Positions 17,031-25,948 of a stretch of DNA of 37,161 nucleotides are shown in pieces. The stretch covers positions 13,148 to 50,308 of the forward strand of contig NZ_SRUZ01000016.1 of assembly GCF_004791165.1 (NCBI RefSeq), given 5' to 3'. The notes beneath the pieces were generated by a model. The model had not been told where the DNA came from and did not search any database. It saw only the letters and a list, made by a program, of their open reading frames with translations. This DNA is from Mesorhizobium sp. M8A.F.Ca.ET.218.01.1.1 (lineage in GTDB: Bacteria; Pseudomonadota; Alphaproteobacteria; Rhizobiales; Rhizobiaceae). The first letter of the stretch is position 1, and each line of letters opens with the position of its first letter. The translations under genes and the position numbers were made by a program.

Positions 17031-19127
17031 CTAGTTGAGATAGTAACTGTCAGAAACACTACTTTCGATGGACGTGTAGCGGCCATATTTTGGCAACTTT
17101 GGTTCGTCCACCATTGTCAAGGCGATGCCGGCAATCTTCGACCGACCGCCAAGGTGGCGAATCCCTTCTGCAACGGCCTCGCGCGAAGTTTCGCGCCACT
17201 TCACGACAAAGAGGACCTTGTCGACATACCGCGCCAGGATCGTGGCGTCGGCCGCGGCTCCAACAGGTGGTGCGTCAATGATCACCGTGTCGAACTTTCC
17301 GCGAAGCTCTTCGAAAACCGAGCGCATCCGCGCCGAAGCAAGAAGGGCAGGCGGGTTCCGGGTCCTTGCGCCGGCAGGGAGTAGGGATATCCCCGAGCGT
17401 TCGTCCCGATGAATTGCGTTTGCTGCCTTCACCGGCAATGTCAGAAGGTCGACCAGCCCGACCTTGTCCACCATGCCGAAGAAGGCCGTGGTGGCCGAAA
17501 GCCGCAAGTCCGCATCGACGACCAGAACCCGTTCGCCGTCGGCCGCTGCGGAGCAGGCCAAGCTCAATACCAAGGTTGTCTTTCCTTCGCCGGGCATCGC
17601 CGATGTCACCAGCATAAGGCGCGGCAAGCGGGCCTGTTCGGGCGTCGCATCGATGCCCAGGCGGAGCCGCCGCACGGCTTCGCTAAACCTGGATAGTGGT
17701 CTGCGCTCGAGATAGGCCACAGGTTGGGCTTGGGAATGGGCGTCTCTCGACCAGCCCGCCATCCGTGGGATGGATGCAAGAACCGGAACGGACAGCTCTT
17801 CCTCTATCTGCTTCTTTGCCATGAAGCCGGAAGCGAAAAGTTCACGAAGAACTGCCCCTGCCCCCCCGACGAAGAAGCCGAGCACAAGTCCCAACGCCGC
17901 GAATAGAGGCCTGTTCGGAAAGCTTGGCGAACCCGGAACAACCGCATCGGTTATCACGCGTACGCCGCTGTTCAGCAGGGTAGACTTCTCCTCGGTGAGC
18001 TTGGCGCGTGAAAGGAATGTCTCAAACAGCTCCTTGTTCGCGGCGGCGATCCTTTCCAGGTCGCGCAACTGCACGCCAACCTGACCTTCGACTTCGGATC
18101 GGTTGGATACCGAATTCAAGGCTCGGCTGAGAGAAGCTTCCCGGGCCTCGGCAGCGTCCACTTCATTCTTCAGATTGCCGATGAGACGCTGGACTTCGGC
18201 GGTAATCTGCCCCTCGATGTCGCGGCGCTCGGCTTGCGCCGCCAGGACATCCGGATGCCGATCGCCGTATTTCAATTTGAGGTCGGCTTCCCGCCGTGTC
18301 ACTCCAGCGATCTGGGCCCGAAGCGCGCTGATAACTACGGACTGCAAGACGTCCGGCATCGACTGGATGTCGCCTCCGCTGGTCAGCAATTTGTCAACTT
18401 GTTGATATTGCGCCCGTTTCTCCGACAATTCGGCGCGTGCAGTAATTAATGCGACATTCAATTCAGACAGCTGCTGGTCAGTCAAACTGCCTGCTGGCGT
18501 CGCCAATAGATTGTGATCGATCCGAAACTTCTGGACGGCTTGTTCCGAAAGGCTCAATTCCGCTCGCAGAGATGTGGCCCGCTCACTGAGCCATGTGGAC
18601 GCTTTCTTGGCCCCTTCGTAGCGGGACCTTACTCGATCAGCGAGGTAGGCCTGGGAGATTGCGTTCGCCAGCGATGCTGCTTTCCCCGGGTCATAGGCGG
18701 TCACCGAGATCTCGATAACATCCGCCAATCCAACGCGCGAAACTCCAAGGGCGCCCTGTAGCCATATTAATGCCCCCGGTCCGATCTTTGGGTCTTCCGT
18801 CAGCTTTTCACTGTCGACCACCTTCTGAAGGAGCGAGGTGGATCTCAGGACCGCAATCTGACTTTCGATAAATGTTGAATTGTCGGCAAAATCAGAATTC
18901 GAATAATCCTGCGGAGTCATATAGTCTATCGGGGCGTCAAGTAACACTTGTGCGACGCCCGTGTAGGATGGTGGAAGGAGATAGGCGGCGGCGACAAATG
19001 CGGCGAAGGTGAGCGCAGCAATGCTGCACACCAGCTTCCAGCGGCGGAGAAAGAAATCAAGAATCTCCCGCACGTCGAGCGGCAGTAATTCTCTGGTCAT
19101 GGTCGGACTGTCAATTGAACTTGCCAT
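17031..19127 (-). CDS. exoP: Polysaccharide copolymerase with BY-kinase domain (Wzz/ExoP-like)
   Basis: A 698-residue inner-membrane protein that should control chain length and export of the polysaccharide. AAGGA lies 7 bases before ATG 19127. A Wzz domain follows TM1 (about 31-52); a periplasmic coiled-coil region (about 175-385) leads to a proline-rich PGSPSFPNRP (398-407) and TM2 (about 406-425). The cytosolic kinase has Walker A SAMPGEGKTT (509-518), Walker A' VLVVDADLR (534-542) and Walker B VIIDAPP (615-621). The C-terminus holds Tyr681, 684, 695 and 696, a short tyrosine cluster of the kind autophosphorylated in BY-kinases. It is the first gene of the minus-strand cluster and is followed after 14 bp by the NusG-like gene. 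Regulation by phosphorylation is inferred from the family. Confidence 0.92.
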   Translation of the reverse strand: MASSIDSPTMTRELLPLDVREILDFFLRRWKLVCSIAALTFAAFVAAAYLLPPSYTGVAQVLLDAPIDYMTPQDYSNSDFADNSTFIESQIAVLRSTSLLQKVVDSEKLTEDPKIGPGALIWLQGALGVSRVGLADVIEISVTAYDPGKAASLANAISQAYLADRVRSRYEGAKKASTWLSERATSLRAELSLSEQAVQKFRIDHNLLATPAGSLTDQQLSELNVALITARAELSEKRAQYQQVDKLLTSGGDIQSMPDVLQSVVISALRAQIAGVTRREADLKLKYGDRHPDVLAAQAERRDIEGQITAEVQRLIGNLKNEVDAAEAREASLSRALNSVSNRSEVEGQVGVQLRDLERIAAANKELFETFLSRAKLTEEKSTLLNSGVRVITDAVVPGSPSFPNRPLFAALGLVLGFFVGGAGAVLRELFASGFMAKKQIEEELSVPVLASIPRMAGWSRDAHSQAQPVAYLERRPLSRFSEAVRRLRLGIDATPEQARLPRLMLVTSAMPGEGKTTLVLSLACSAAADGERVLVVDADLRLSATTAFFGMVDKVGLVDLLTLPVKAANAIHRDERSGISLLPAGARTRNPPALLASARMRSVFEELRGKFDTVIIDAPPVGAAADATILARYVDKVLFVVKWRETSREAVAEGIRHLGGRSKIAGIALTMVDEPKLPKYGRYTSIESSVSDSYYLN

Positions 19128-19549
19128 TTCCGAATCCTTGCAATCAACAGCACAACTCCCGCCCCTCCAGCGTCGGCTGAATTTGCTTCACTTCAAAGTA
19201 GTTCGGGGCAGTTGCGTGTAAGCGCTCAGAGCGCGTGAAATGTAAGGGTTCGCGTCCCGCCATCCGGCATGTGCAGTCGCTCTTTTCCCGCCCACCGAGC
19301 GATCGCGTCGCCGGTCAGTTGGAAACATAACAGCTTCGCGGATATCCCCGCCATTACCATTATTGAGTAGTAAATCGGCTAAAGGTTGATCTGGTCTACC
19401 CGACAAGCCTTCCAGACCTTTAGGATGTCGCCGGGACCATAGATCGCGCTTCCGCAAGGTCTAAGGCGCTGCAGCGTCCAGGGCGCGCAGGAGAGCCTGC
19501 ACTTCCTGACGACAACAAAGCAGCCGGCCGTGTCTTGCTTGAGGTTGAT
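19128..19549. promoter_or_regulatory. Divergent intergenic region upstream of exoP-like gene
   Basis: 422 bp with no convincing gene, between the exoP-like gene (minus) and the membrane protein gene (plus). It must hold the start of the minus-strand polysaccharide transcript. A perfect 13-base palindrome, GCGCTC-A-GAGCGC, lies at 19222-19234, and an AT-richer patch at about 19350-19385; neither could be matched to a known operator or promoter by eye. Confidence 0.4.
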
Positions 19550-20137
19550 ATGGATATTCTCAGCGAAATCGTTCCGGGGTTTTTAGATTGGGTGATCAAC
19601 AGACCGGCGGCCATTCTTATGCTGTCCGCAACCTGGCCGTTGATGCTTCCTATGAAGAAAGACAGGTTGCTGGGCTACGGGGCTCCTGCCGTTTTTATTG
19701 GGGCTGGTACTTTAATTGTGTTCGGCATCGAAACTCCCGTAGGAGCAGTCATTGTCGTACTTGCCTACAGTTTGCTGGTTTCAGTCGCCCTGTTTTCCAC
19801 CCGCAGGCGTCTTAGCCAAATCGAGGATCGTCTTGCATCGGTCATATCCGCAATCGATGACCTGGAAGTTGCCGAGGAAAGACGGCAGACTTACAATGCC
19901 AGGCGTCCCTCGCGGCTTTACCCGCGCCGAAAACCGGCAGCCAGCACAATGGAGCAAGTCGTTACAGCAGGTGCAACGGAGAGTCCCGGAAGCACGGCGC
20001 AGGCGATCCCCAGTCCGCCTTGGCAAGAGTTGCAACCGCCCGATCCGCCAGTGGGATCCGCGCTTCCGGCATCAACGCGACCAGCAGGACCCGACGTGCT
20101 TTCTGAAGGGCATCGAACGCGGCTGCTTTCAAGTTGA
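19550..20137 (+). CDS. Small membrane protein of unknown function
   Basis: 195 residues from ATG 19550 (MDILSEIVPGFLDW), with GAGG 5 bases upstream. I do not recognise a family. Three hydrophobic stretches near the N-terminus (about 15-30, 45-60 and 62-82) are followed by a helical, charged segment (RRRLSQIEDRLASVISAIDD) that could form a coiled coil, and then a proline-rich, probably disordered, cytosolic tail. It is divergent from the exoP-like gene across a 422-bp region and lies upstream of the Crp-like regulator. The position suggests a link to the polysaccharide system, but nothing in the protein shows it. Confidence 0.65.
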   Translation: MDILSEIVPGFLDWVINRPAAILMLSATWPLMLPMKKDRLLGYGAPAVFIGAGTLIVFGIETPVGAVIVVLAYSLLVSVALFSTRRRLSQIEDRLASVISAIDDLEVAEERRQTYNARRPSRLYPRRKPAASTMEQVVTAGATESPGSTAQAIPSPPWQELQPPDPPVGSALPASTRPAGPDVLSEGHRTRLLSS

Positions 20138-20463
20138 GCAGCTCTGCTTGGCGAGGGTTTTCAACCAAAGAAGGGACGTGAAAGTAGCCGTGATGGTCCG
20201 CCGGGGCGCAGCAGCCAAAGGACAAGTTCGACTGCCGGCGTTGAATGCCGGCAGGCCACGGGAACTTGCTGAAGCCCATCCAGTAAAGTGGGCTGAGAAC
20301 CTTCTGCATGGTGCAAGTACCCCCAAGGTGGTAGGGTAGCATCCCATGGCGGTAGGCCGCGACGCCATTTGGATGAAAAGATAGGCGGAACGTTTGTGTA
20401 ATTAATGGGTTGAAGCTGCAGATTGATCGGAGGGACGATCGCGGAGTGGGGTAATCAAGACAA
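20138..20463. other. Intergenic stretch with a hairpin; no gene seen
   Basis: 326 bp between the membrane protein gene and the Crp-like gene. A perfect 8-bp inverted repeat, CTGCCGGC/GCCGGCAG, with a 7-base loop lies at 20232-20254; it is not followed by a T run, so it is not a standard terminator. Confidence 0.4.
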
Positions 20464-21171
20464 ATGGGCTTATCAAAGCAGGCTCTTGAATTGGAGAGGC
20501 GACCCGCGCTTGCCGACGCGAGTTGGGAAAGGACAATCTCAGTATTGCCGGGGGCTTTGCGCCGCCTCTATCCGGCGAACACCACGATTGCACGCGAGCA
20601 TCAGGCCAAATCCTCCATCCTGGTTATGACTGCGGGTTGGGCGGCATTCGGCAAAACGTTGCGGAATGGCTCGCGTCTCATCGTTGATTTCGCGCTTCCT
20701 CACGAAATTGCCTTGATCGAGTTCTCCGGCGAAGGGGGCGAGACGGCAACTGCGCTCTCCGATGTAACCGCGATCGAGCTGACCGGTCCTGTCCATACTT
20801 GTTTTTCGCGCTACCCGCAGTCCATTTGCGAGGCTATCCTGCTGGCTGAGGTAAGGCGGTACGCAAGGGTTGCGGAACATCTGGCAGGAGTCAGCAGACG
20901 GGGACCTGTCGAACGCACGGCACATCTTCTTCTCGAACTGGGCTGCCGGGCACATCGATCGCCAACGAGTTATCCGGACCGCTTTGAATGCCCGCTGACC
21001 CAAGCCGAGATGGCTGACGCGTTGGGGCTTTCGGCTGTGCATGTAAGTCGCGTGTTGAAGGATTTGCGGGAAAGTGGACTGGCTTCATTCCGCAATGGTG
21101 TGGTCGAGTTGCATGACCACGCGGAACTTATAAAAACGGCCGGATTTGATCGGTCTTACATTTCGAGCTGA
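20464..21171 (+). CDS. Crp/Fnr-family transcriptional regulator
   Basis: A 235-residue protein with a cyclic-nucleotide-binding-like N-terminal beta-barrel (about 25-125) and a C-terminal winged helix (about 150-225: RTAHLLLELGCRA, then CPLTQAEMADALGLSAVHVS with recognition helix VSRVLKDLRESG). The cNMP pocket signature is not recognisable and there is no N-terminal Fnr cysteine cluster, so the ligand is unknown. This subgroup is abundant in rhizobia and often annotated only as Crp/Fnr. It may control neighbouring genes, including the divergent polysaccharide locus, but no binding site was identified. ATG 20464 has only a weak ribosome-binding site, so a slightly later start is possible. Confidence 0.85.
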   Translation: MGLSKQALELERRPALADASWERTISVLPGALRRLYPANTTIAREHQAKSSILVMTAGWAAFGKTLRNGSRLIVDFALPHEIALIEFSGEGGETATALSDVTAIELTGPVHTCFSRYPQSICEAILLAEVRRYARVAEHLAGVSRRGPVERTAHLLLELGCRAHRSPTSYPDRFECPLTQAEMADALGLSAVHVSRVLKDLRESGLASFRNGVVELHDHAELIKTAGFDRSYISS

Positions 21172-21327
21172 CATCAAACTTAGTTCTGGTCTCAACCGCA
21201 ACTGGCGCTTCCTCGCGGGTATGTGCTTCGGTGCCCCGGACTCTCTTGCTAGAGCGGGATGGAGTCGTGAGATTCGCAAATCACCTTTGCTCTGATTCAA
21301 CATTCATACTGGAGGAGGCCAGTCGGG

Positions 21328-21850
21328 ATGGCAGGATATTCGATGGATTTTCGCGGGCGGGTTGTTGCCGCGGTCAAGATGGAAGGGCTGTCGCGGCGCC
21401 GCCACGGCGCGCTTTGGCGTCAGCTACAGCGGGGCCATAGCGTGGCTAATAGCGTGTCGAAGAGACTGGCAGTGCGGCGCCTCGCCAGGTCCGCGGCTAC
21501 AAACCGAAGAAACTCTCGGGAGTGTGGCCCAACAGCTTGATCGAGCGCTTTCACGACCGGGCTTCACCTTGCGCGGCCTTGTGGCCGAGCCGGTCTGAAG
21601 GTCGACTACCGATTGGTATGGGAGTTCGTGCATGCCGAGAAGCTCACTCACAAAAAAGACGCTGATCGCCAACGGACAGGATCGCCCCGATGTCGCACGA
21701 CGGCGGCTGCAGTGGATGAAATATCGGGGCCGGATCGATCCACGCGACGGGTCTTCATTGATGAGACCTGGACCAAGACCAACAGTCGCCGCTCAGGGGC
21801 TGGGCGCTGGCGGCCCAGCGCATCGAGGCCAAAGCGAACGTCGCCGCTAA
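21328..21850 (+). pseudogene. Degraded IS630-family transposase
   Basis: Transposase fragments appear in order but in different frames: MAGYSMDFRGRVVAAVKMEGLS at the start (21328), then VRGYKPKKLSGVW, FTLRGLVAE, KVDYRLVWEFVHAEKLTHKK, a KYRGRIDP segment, and VFIDETWTKTN, which carries the first Asp of the IS630 DDE triad. A further fragment, LRGWALAAQRIEAK, follows near 21797. At least three or four frameshifts separate the pieces, and the catalytic C-terminal half is missing. It cannot encode an active transposase. It marks an old insertion between the regulator and the orphan gene. Confidence 0.85.
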
Positions 21851-21867
21851 CCAAAGCGTAGGCAAAA

Positions 21868-21916
21868 TGGCCGGTGCGGCGGGCAGCCCTCCGGGGACGT
21901 GAGGACCGCACCGGCC
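21868..21916. repeat. 11-bp perfect inverted repeat downstream of the IS630 remnant
   Basis: GGCCGGTGCGG (21868-21878) and CCGCACCGGCC (21906-21916) are separated by 27 bases. A related GCACCGG recurs at about 21942. It may be a remnant of an element end or a stem-loop; there is no T run. Confidence 0.5.
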
Positions 21917-22335
21917 ACTGCGGCGGGCTTAAGTACGCACCCGCACCGGTCAATTTACAGGGGACATTAGGTAATGCGCAATTAATCCTATCGGTGGTGC
22001 CAGTGTAGCGCCGATGTCAGGATTGTCCGGTCGTTGGCCGGTAAGGGAAAAATGCGCTCTTAAGCAACGGCTGTTACTTGAAGTTGGTTTTCGTCTTCCG
22101 CTTCGCCGATACCTTCTTGATTTAACCGGCCTTGCTGGCGAGACCACTTTGTCTTTGCTATCGCCGGTTCGTGGCGGCTTTTGGCGAGCCGGAGCTTTTC
22201 GAGAACCAGATCGTCCTGATGTTACTCGCTATCTAGTTCTTTTGCCTTCTAATTTCATCCAAGTAGTGGAATGGACCGAACGTCATAGGAGGTTGTAGCG
22301 TTCTTTTTTTGGACACGATGGCTCGGGGATGTCGT
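21917..22335. other. Intergenic stretch, no supported gene
   Basis: About 420 bp between the IS remnant and the orphan gene. A plus-strand frame at 22014-22298 is open but matches no family and lacks a good start. An AGGAGG at about 22288 is not placed before a usable start codon. Confidence 0.35.
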
Positions 22336-22773
22336 ATGACGATATTATTAGAAATCAAAGATTTATTGGAGGTCACGGCGTACCGGCTAACCATCAGGAC
22401 GCTCGACCACGCCTATAACATCGACCTGACAAATGCTTGCACGCCTGCGGAGCGGGAAAAGGCCGAGTACCGACATTATTGGGAAACGTTATTATATTAT
22501 GAACAGATTGCGGAGATAAAAACCCGGCGACTGATCCGGAAGGCGGAGCGTCTTAATCTCCCGGTTGGCTACGCGGACGACAACAGTCCAATGTGGAGAA
22601 AATCGTCTCAGCTTGACAGCTGGATACTGACGCCACTTGGTTGCTCTGAAGTCCAAAATATGATCCGTCAAGAATGCAAAGACCGCCGAGAGCGCGCCAC
22701 GACCTGGACAAGCGTGATCATCGGCCCACTCGGCCGGCTAGTATCTGGTTGGCTGGTTGCGCGCGAGCACTAG
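22336..22773 (+). CDS. Hypothetical protein, AT-richer orphan
   Basis: 145 residues from ATG 22336 (MTILLEIKDLLEVTAY), with GGGGA 6 bases upstream; ATG 22318 would add six residues. I recognise no family. The protein looks mostly helical, with many charged residues (RRLIRKAERLNLP, IRQECKDRRERAT), a WETLLYYEQIAEIKTRR segment, and a short hydrophobic amphipathic end (SVIIGPLGRLVSGWLVA). Base composition is lower in GC than the flanking genes, and it sits next to a decayed IS element, so horizontal arrival is plausible. No neighbour gives a functional hint. Confidence 0.5.
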   Translation: MTILLEIKDLLEVTAYRLTIRTLDHAYNIDLTNACTPAEREKAEYRHYWETLLYYEQIAEIKTRRLIRKAERLNLPVGYADDNSPMWRKSSQLDSWILTPLGCSEVQNMIRQECKDRRERATTWTSVIIGPLGRLVSGWLVAREH

Positions 22774-23120
22774 TCGCGCACGCTTCTTAGCCGACGTCCA
22801 CCCTCGGTCCGGATAATCGCCTTCGGTTGCGAATTGGAACTCGCCAGGTCTCCCCTTTGCCAAAGGAGAGCAAGGGTGGTTGTGGCTCGGGGTGCCTCGA
22901 TCGTCGCATCGACAGCTAGGATCTCCTCGTCGCAGACAGGGCTGCATGGGAGCGCCTGGTCGAAGCCTATCCCAAGCCGATTTCCAAAGAGTCGTAACCT
23001 CTGTGCAGAGCTACTAGATCGGCGCTATCCGTCGCTATTTTTGATCGCTGTTAGTGGCAACTGGAACACCAGCGGTGACGCGCTCGCGCTTCGTAGTGCC
23101 ATGTGCGATCGCATGGGCGA
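22774..23120. other. Convergent intergenic region with imperfect stem-loop
   Basis: 347 bp between two convergent genes. An imperfect hairpin, CTCcCCTTT-gcc-AAAGGaGAG, lies at 22850-22870 and could act as a bidirectional terminator, but it lacks T runs. An in-frame tail at 22920-22997 (DLLVADRAAWERLVEAYPKP..., stop TAA) looks protein-like and may be the end of a lost gene; this is speculative. Confidence 0.35.
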
Positions 23121-24461
23121 TCAAATGATGTACACGTCATGATAGGTCAGGGCCGCCCCGGCCTGTAGGTGGGCGATTTCCACCTGAGGGGCCGATCTCG
23201 AGCCATCGGGGTCATAGTACAGGATGCCCGTGGTCCGGTCGTAGAGCAGGTAGTCGTTATGGCTGGTGGCGTGTTCGCGCAACTCGAAATACGACGAGTT
23301 CACCTGCGTCGGGCTGGACAAGGAACCGGGGCCGAGGCTGGTGAAGACGGCATTGTCGAGATAGAGCGCGTCGTCCGCTGCGTGGAAGTCCGGGAGCCTA
23401 TCGACATTGCCAGGGCCATAGGCCGTGTCAAACACGAAGGTGTCCTTGCCGGCGCCTCCGTGGAGCACGTCGTTGCCACCTCGGCCCCACAGTATGTCGT
23501 TACCAGCCAGGGCATCATAGTTATCGGCCGCGCCAGTGCCGACAAAAGTGTCGTTCCCGGTAGTTCCCTTGGTCGGGTCGGTCGGCGGTGTCGGTGGCTG
23601 GTCGATCCCGTCATGGGCCGCATGCCAGACCGCCTTGGCATTGGCCCAGTAATCGCGGGCCGCCTGGCCTTGAAGGACCGTCCAGCCGGCGGGCGGCATT
23701 GGATAATCGGACGGCAGCGGCGTGTCAGAGAGGTTGAGGTAGTAATTGCCGTGCGACTCGACCGTCTTGTCCCAGGCGTGCTGCAGCCGCCCCATGCCGT
23801 TGTGGTGCACGTCGGTGATCGCCACCACGCAGTCGATGAAGTGCAGGCTTGGCGAGATATCGTTAGCGCCTGTGCCGTTGTCGAGTTTGAACGGCGAGCC
23901 GTGGGTCATCTCGCCTTTGCGAAGGTATTCTTTCATGCCCAGAAGCATGCCATCCATGATGACCGTGTTGTTATGCCCATTCACTTCACCGTCACCAAGG
24001 CTCACTCCGGAAAACACGTTGTCAAACAGGGAATCCTTGATCGTGCCACTGATGACGTCATCGTCCTCGACCGCGTCGTCTCGGGAGTAGCCGACATAGC
24101 TGTCCTCGATGACGAAGTGGCCAGTGCCGCCGACACGAATGCCATCCCAGGGCTGGGTAACCGTCCAATCGTCGATGACAAAGTTGTGGGCTGAATTTAT
24201 ACGGACTGCGGCGGAGTTGACGTAAATGTTCTCCCAGTCGCCGGTTTGGGAGACGGTGCCGTTGATCGTGCCGCCAAAAACCAGGAGGTTGTCGCCGGGG
24301 TCGACGATCGAGAAGGGATAGCGGTTGATGGGGCTTCCCTGATTGGCGACGATCCACGAGGCGTCGGTGGCATCGATAGTGGTGTCGGCGGGCAGGCCGG
24401 ATGCCTTATACTGGGTGTAGCCATAATCGCCGCTTAAGACAATGGTACTTGCCTGGGCCAT
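23121..24461 (-). CDS. RTX protein with right-handed beta-helix, putative type I secreted
   Basis: 446 residues from ATG 24461 (MAQASTIVLSGDYGYTQYK), with AAAGGTGG upstream. The N-terminal two-thirds is a parallel beta-helix like those of polysaccharide lyases and glycanases: repeated short strands such as NFVIDDWTVTQPWDGIRVGG, DGVISGTIKDSLFDNV-type rungs, and an IDCVVAITDVHHNGMGRLQ segment. RTX-type calcium-binding repeats follow at about 300-343 (GNDTFVGTGAADNY, GNDILWGRGGNDVLHGGAGK), then a C-terminal region of about 100 residues (LLYDRTTGILYYDPDGS) typical of RTX secretion ends. No signal peptide is present, consistent with type I secretion. Enzymatic activity on the exopolysaccharide is possible but no catalytic residues were assigned. 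It is a single-gene unit on the minus strand. Confidence 0.88.
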   Translation of the reverse strand: MAQASTIVLSGDYGYTQYKASGLPADTTIDATDASWIVANQGSPINRYPFSIVDPGDNLLVFGGTINGTVSQTGDWENIYVNSAAVRINSAHNFVIDDWTVTQPWDGIRVGGTGHFVIEDSYVGYSRDDAVEDDDVISGTIKDSLFDNVFSGVSLGDGEVNGHNNTVIMDGMLLGMKEYLRKGEMTHGSPFKLDNGTGANDISPSLHFIDCVVAITDVHHNGMGRLQHAWDKTVESHGNYYLNLSDTPLPSDYPMPPAGWTVLQGQAARDYWANAKAVWHAAHDGIDQPPTPPTDPTKGTTGNDTFVGTGAADNYDALAGNDILWGRGGNDVLHGGAGKDTFVFDTAYGPGNVDRLPDFHAADDALYLDNAVFTSLGPGSLSSPTQVNSSYFELREHATSHNDYLLYDRTTGILYYDPDGSRSAPQVEIAHLQAGAALTYHDVYII

Positions 24462-24984
24462 GGTTGGCCACCTTTCACACCCCCGCCCTTTCCGCCAAGT
24501 GCCTGAAGCCGGAAAGGCCTCCATTCATCAGAACGCCCGTCAGCGGTATCGTGCAAATCACAAAATGTAACAGGTCCCGCACGGTGGCTCGTGCCGGAGA
24601 GGCGTCTGAAACCCGCCCCGGTCACGTTGCTCGAATGGTTGCGCTACAACGTCGAGTAGGCGACGGCTTGCGCCAGCGAAAGGCTAACACTGGTGACATC
24701 CCAGTTGTCACGCGATCGCGGAAGCCAACCGGCCATGCCAGCAGACTGTTAGGCCCGCGGCACCTGCATCAGGATGACGGTCCCGACGAAAGCAGAGTAG
24801 AGGGCTAGGTTCAATCAACCAGCGGGTGGTTCTGCTCGTCGTCGCCCGGCTCGGGCTGGCGTGATTGAGGATCGATCGCCCGAGCGCATCTCGATCACGC
24901 GATACCGCCTGCAGTCCGGCATGTCAGCGATCAATGACCTAATAAGGACAAAGACAATCAAGTGGGAGTGAACAGTTGAGGACA
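24462..24984. other. Intergenic stretch upstream of the RTX gene
   Basis: About 520 bp between the start of the RTX gene and the stop of the LysR gene, both on the minus strand. It should contain the RTX gene promoter. I see no convincing gene, hairpin terminator or known site in it. Confidence 0.4.
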
Positions 24985-25905
24985 TCAGCTAGCCATTAAA
25001 GCTGCGCCCATCCGCTTGGAATTCGACACGATCCACGCGCGCAGTTCCGGGCCGAAGGGCTTTTCCAGAGCTGCACGGTCCCAGGCAAGGAAATAGGCCT
25101 GAGACAATTTGAGCCGTTGATTGAAAGGTACGATGAGGCGGCCGGATGCGATATCCTCGGCAGCCATTGATAGCTGCGCCAGCACAACGCCTCTTCCGTT
25201 CGTCGCGGCATCGATAGCGGCGCTCGACAAGGAGAAGGCGACTTCACCTGAAGCCTTTTGGTACATCGCTCCGATGCTTGCTGCCCATTCCGTCCAACTG
25301 GGCGGTGAGCGGTGGTCGCGAGCCCATTCGATGCTGAGGAGTGGCAGGTCGAGAATGTCGGCGGGTTTGCGCACCGGGTGCCTTGCCAGCAGCGCCGGTG
25401 AGCATGCCGGCACCACCCAATCCGTGAACAGTTCGATATAGTGGTTGAAATCGCGATACTTCTCGCCGTACGAAATGCGGAAGTCGACCCCTTCAGTATC
25501 CAATCGGGGTTCCGTCTCCGCGCCGACCAGACGTACCGTCGCGCCCGGGTGTGCAATCTGCCAATCCAGCAATTGCGGGCCGATCCATTTGCTGGCCAGC
25601 GATGGCAGGCAGGAGATTGTCAGCGTGTTCGCGGACTGGGCGCGATCGATGATGTCTTGAGCCGCACGAATCTGGTCGAATCCGCGGGAAACCGCCGCGT
25701 GATACACGCGTCCCAGCGCTGTGAGGGCGACGCTTCTGCCGCGCCGTTCCAGCAGCCTGACCTCGAGGGCCTCTTCCGCTTTGCGTATCTGCTGACTGAC
25801 CGCGCCAACGGAGACGCCAAGCTCGGTCGCGGCCGCCGTCATACTGCCGCGTCTGCCGAAGGCCTCGAAGGCCTGTATCGCACGCAGCGGCGGCGTCTTG
25901 TTCAC
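24985..25905 (-). CDS. LysR-type transcriptional regulator (GcvA-like)
   Basis: A 306-residue regulator from GTG 25905 (MNKTPPLRAIQAFEAFGRRG); the frame extends to a TTG at 25965 without a better site. The N-terminal winged HTH is clear (SMTAAATELGVSVGAVSQQIRK, then LEVRLLERRGRSVALTALG), followed by a periplasmic-binding-protein-like effector domain (LTISCLPSLASKWIGP; DFRISYGE). The family resemblance is to the GcvA/AmpR branch. It is divergent from the Rieske oxygenase operon across 122 bp and is most likely its activator, responding to a pathway substrate or intermediate. The effector is not predictable from the sequence. Confidence 0.9.
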   Translation of the reverse strand: MNKTPPLRAIQAFEAFGRRGSMTAAATELGVSVGAVSQQIRKAEEALEVRLLERRGRSVALTALGRVYHAAVSRGFDQIRAAQDIIDRAQSANTLTISCLPSLASKWIGPQLLDWQIAHPGATVRLVGAETEPRLDTEGVDFRISYGEKYRDFNHYIELFTDWVVPACSPALLARHPVRKPADILDLPLLSIEWARDHRSPPSWTEWAASIGAMYQKASGEVAFSLSSAAIDAATNGRGVVLAQLSMAAEDIASGRLIVPFNQRLKLSQAYFLAWDRAALEKPFGPELRAWIVSNSKRMGAALMAS

Positions 25906-25933
25906 CTGGGCAAGGATCCTGGGGTCATCTTGA

Positions 25934-25948
25934 TTTAGTTTTTCTAAA
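25934..25948. promoter_or_regulatory. Putative LysR operator (inverted repeat with T-N11-A)
   Basis: TTTAG-TTTTT-CTAAA is a perfect 5-bp inverted repeat in the divergent LysR/oxygenase spacer, and it contains a T-N11-A core as in LysR-type boxes. TAAAAT at 25945-25950 could be an overlapping -10 element for the plus-strand operon. Identified by eye only. Confidence 0.4.

Noticed and set aside
19222..19234. Palindrome GCGCTCAGAGCGC as a defined operator
   Set aside because: Perfect but short and GC-rich; it matches no site I can name, so it is only mentioned within the intergenic entry.
22014..22298. Plus-strand frame of 94 codons
   Set aside because: No good start or family; considered as a regulator fragment but no motif held up.
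22920..22997. Protein-like tail of 25 codons ending in TAA
   Set aside because: An in-frame TAG lies directly upstream and no family could be assigned; kept only as a remark.
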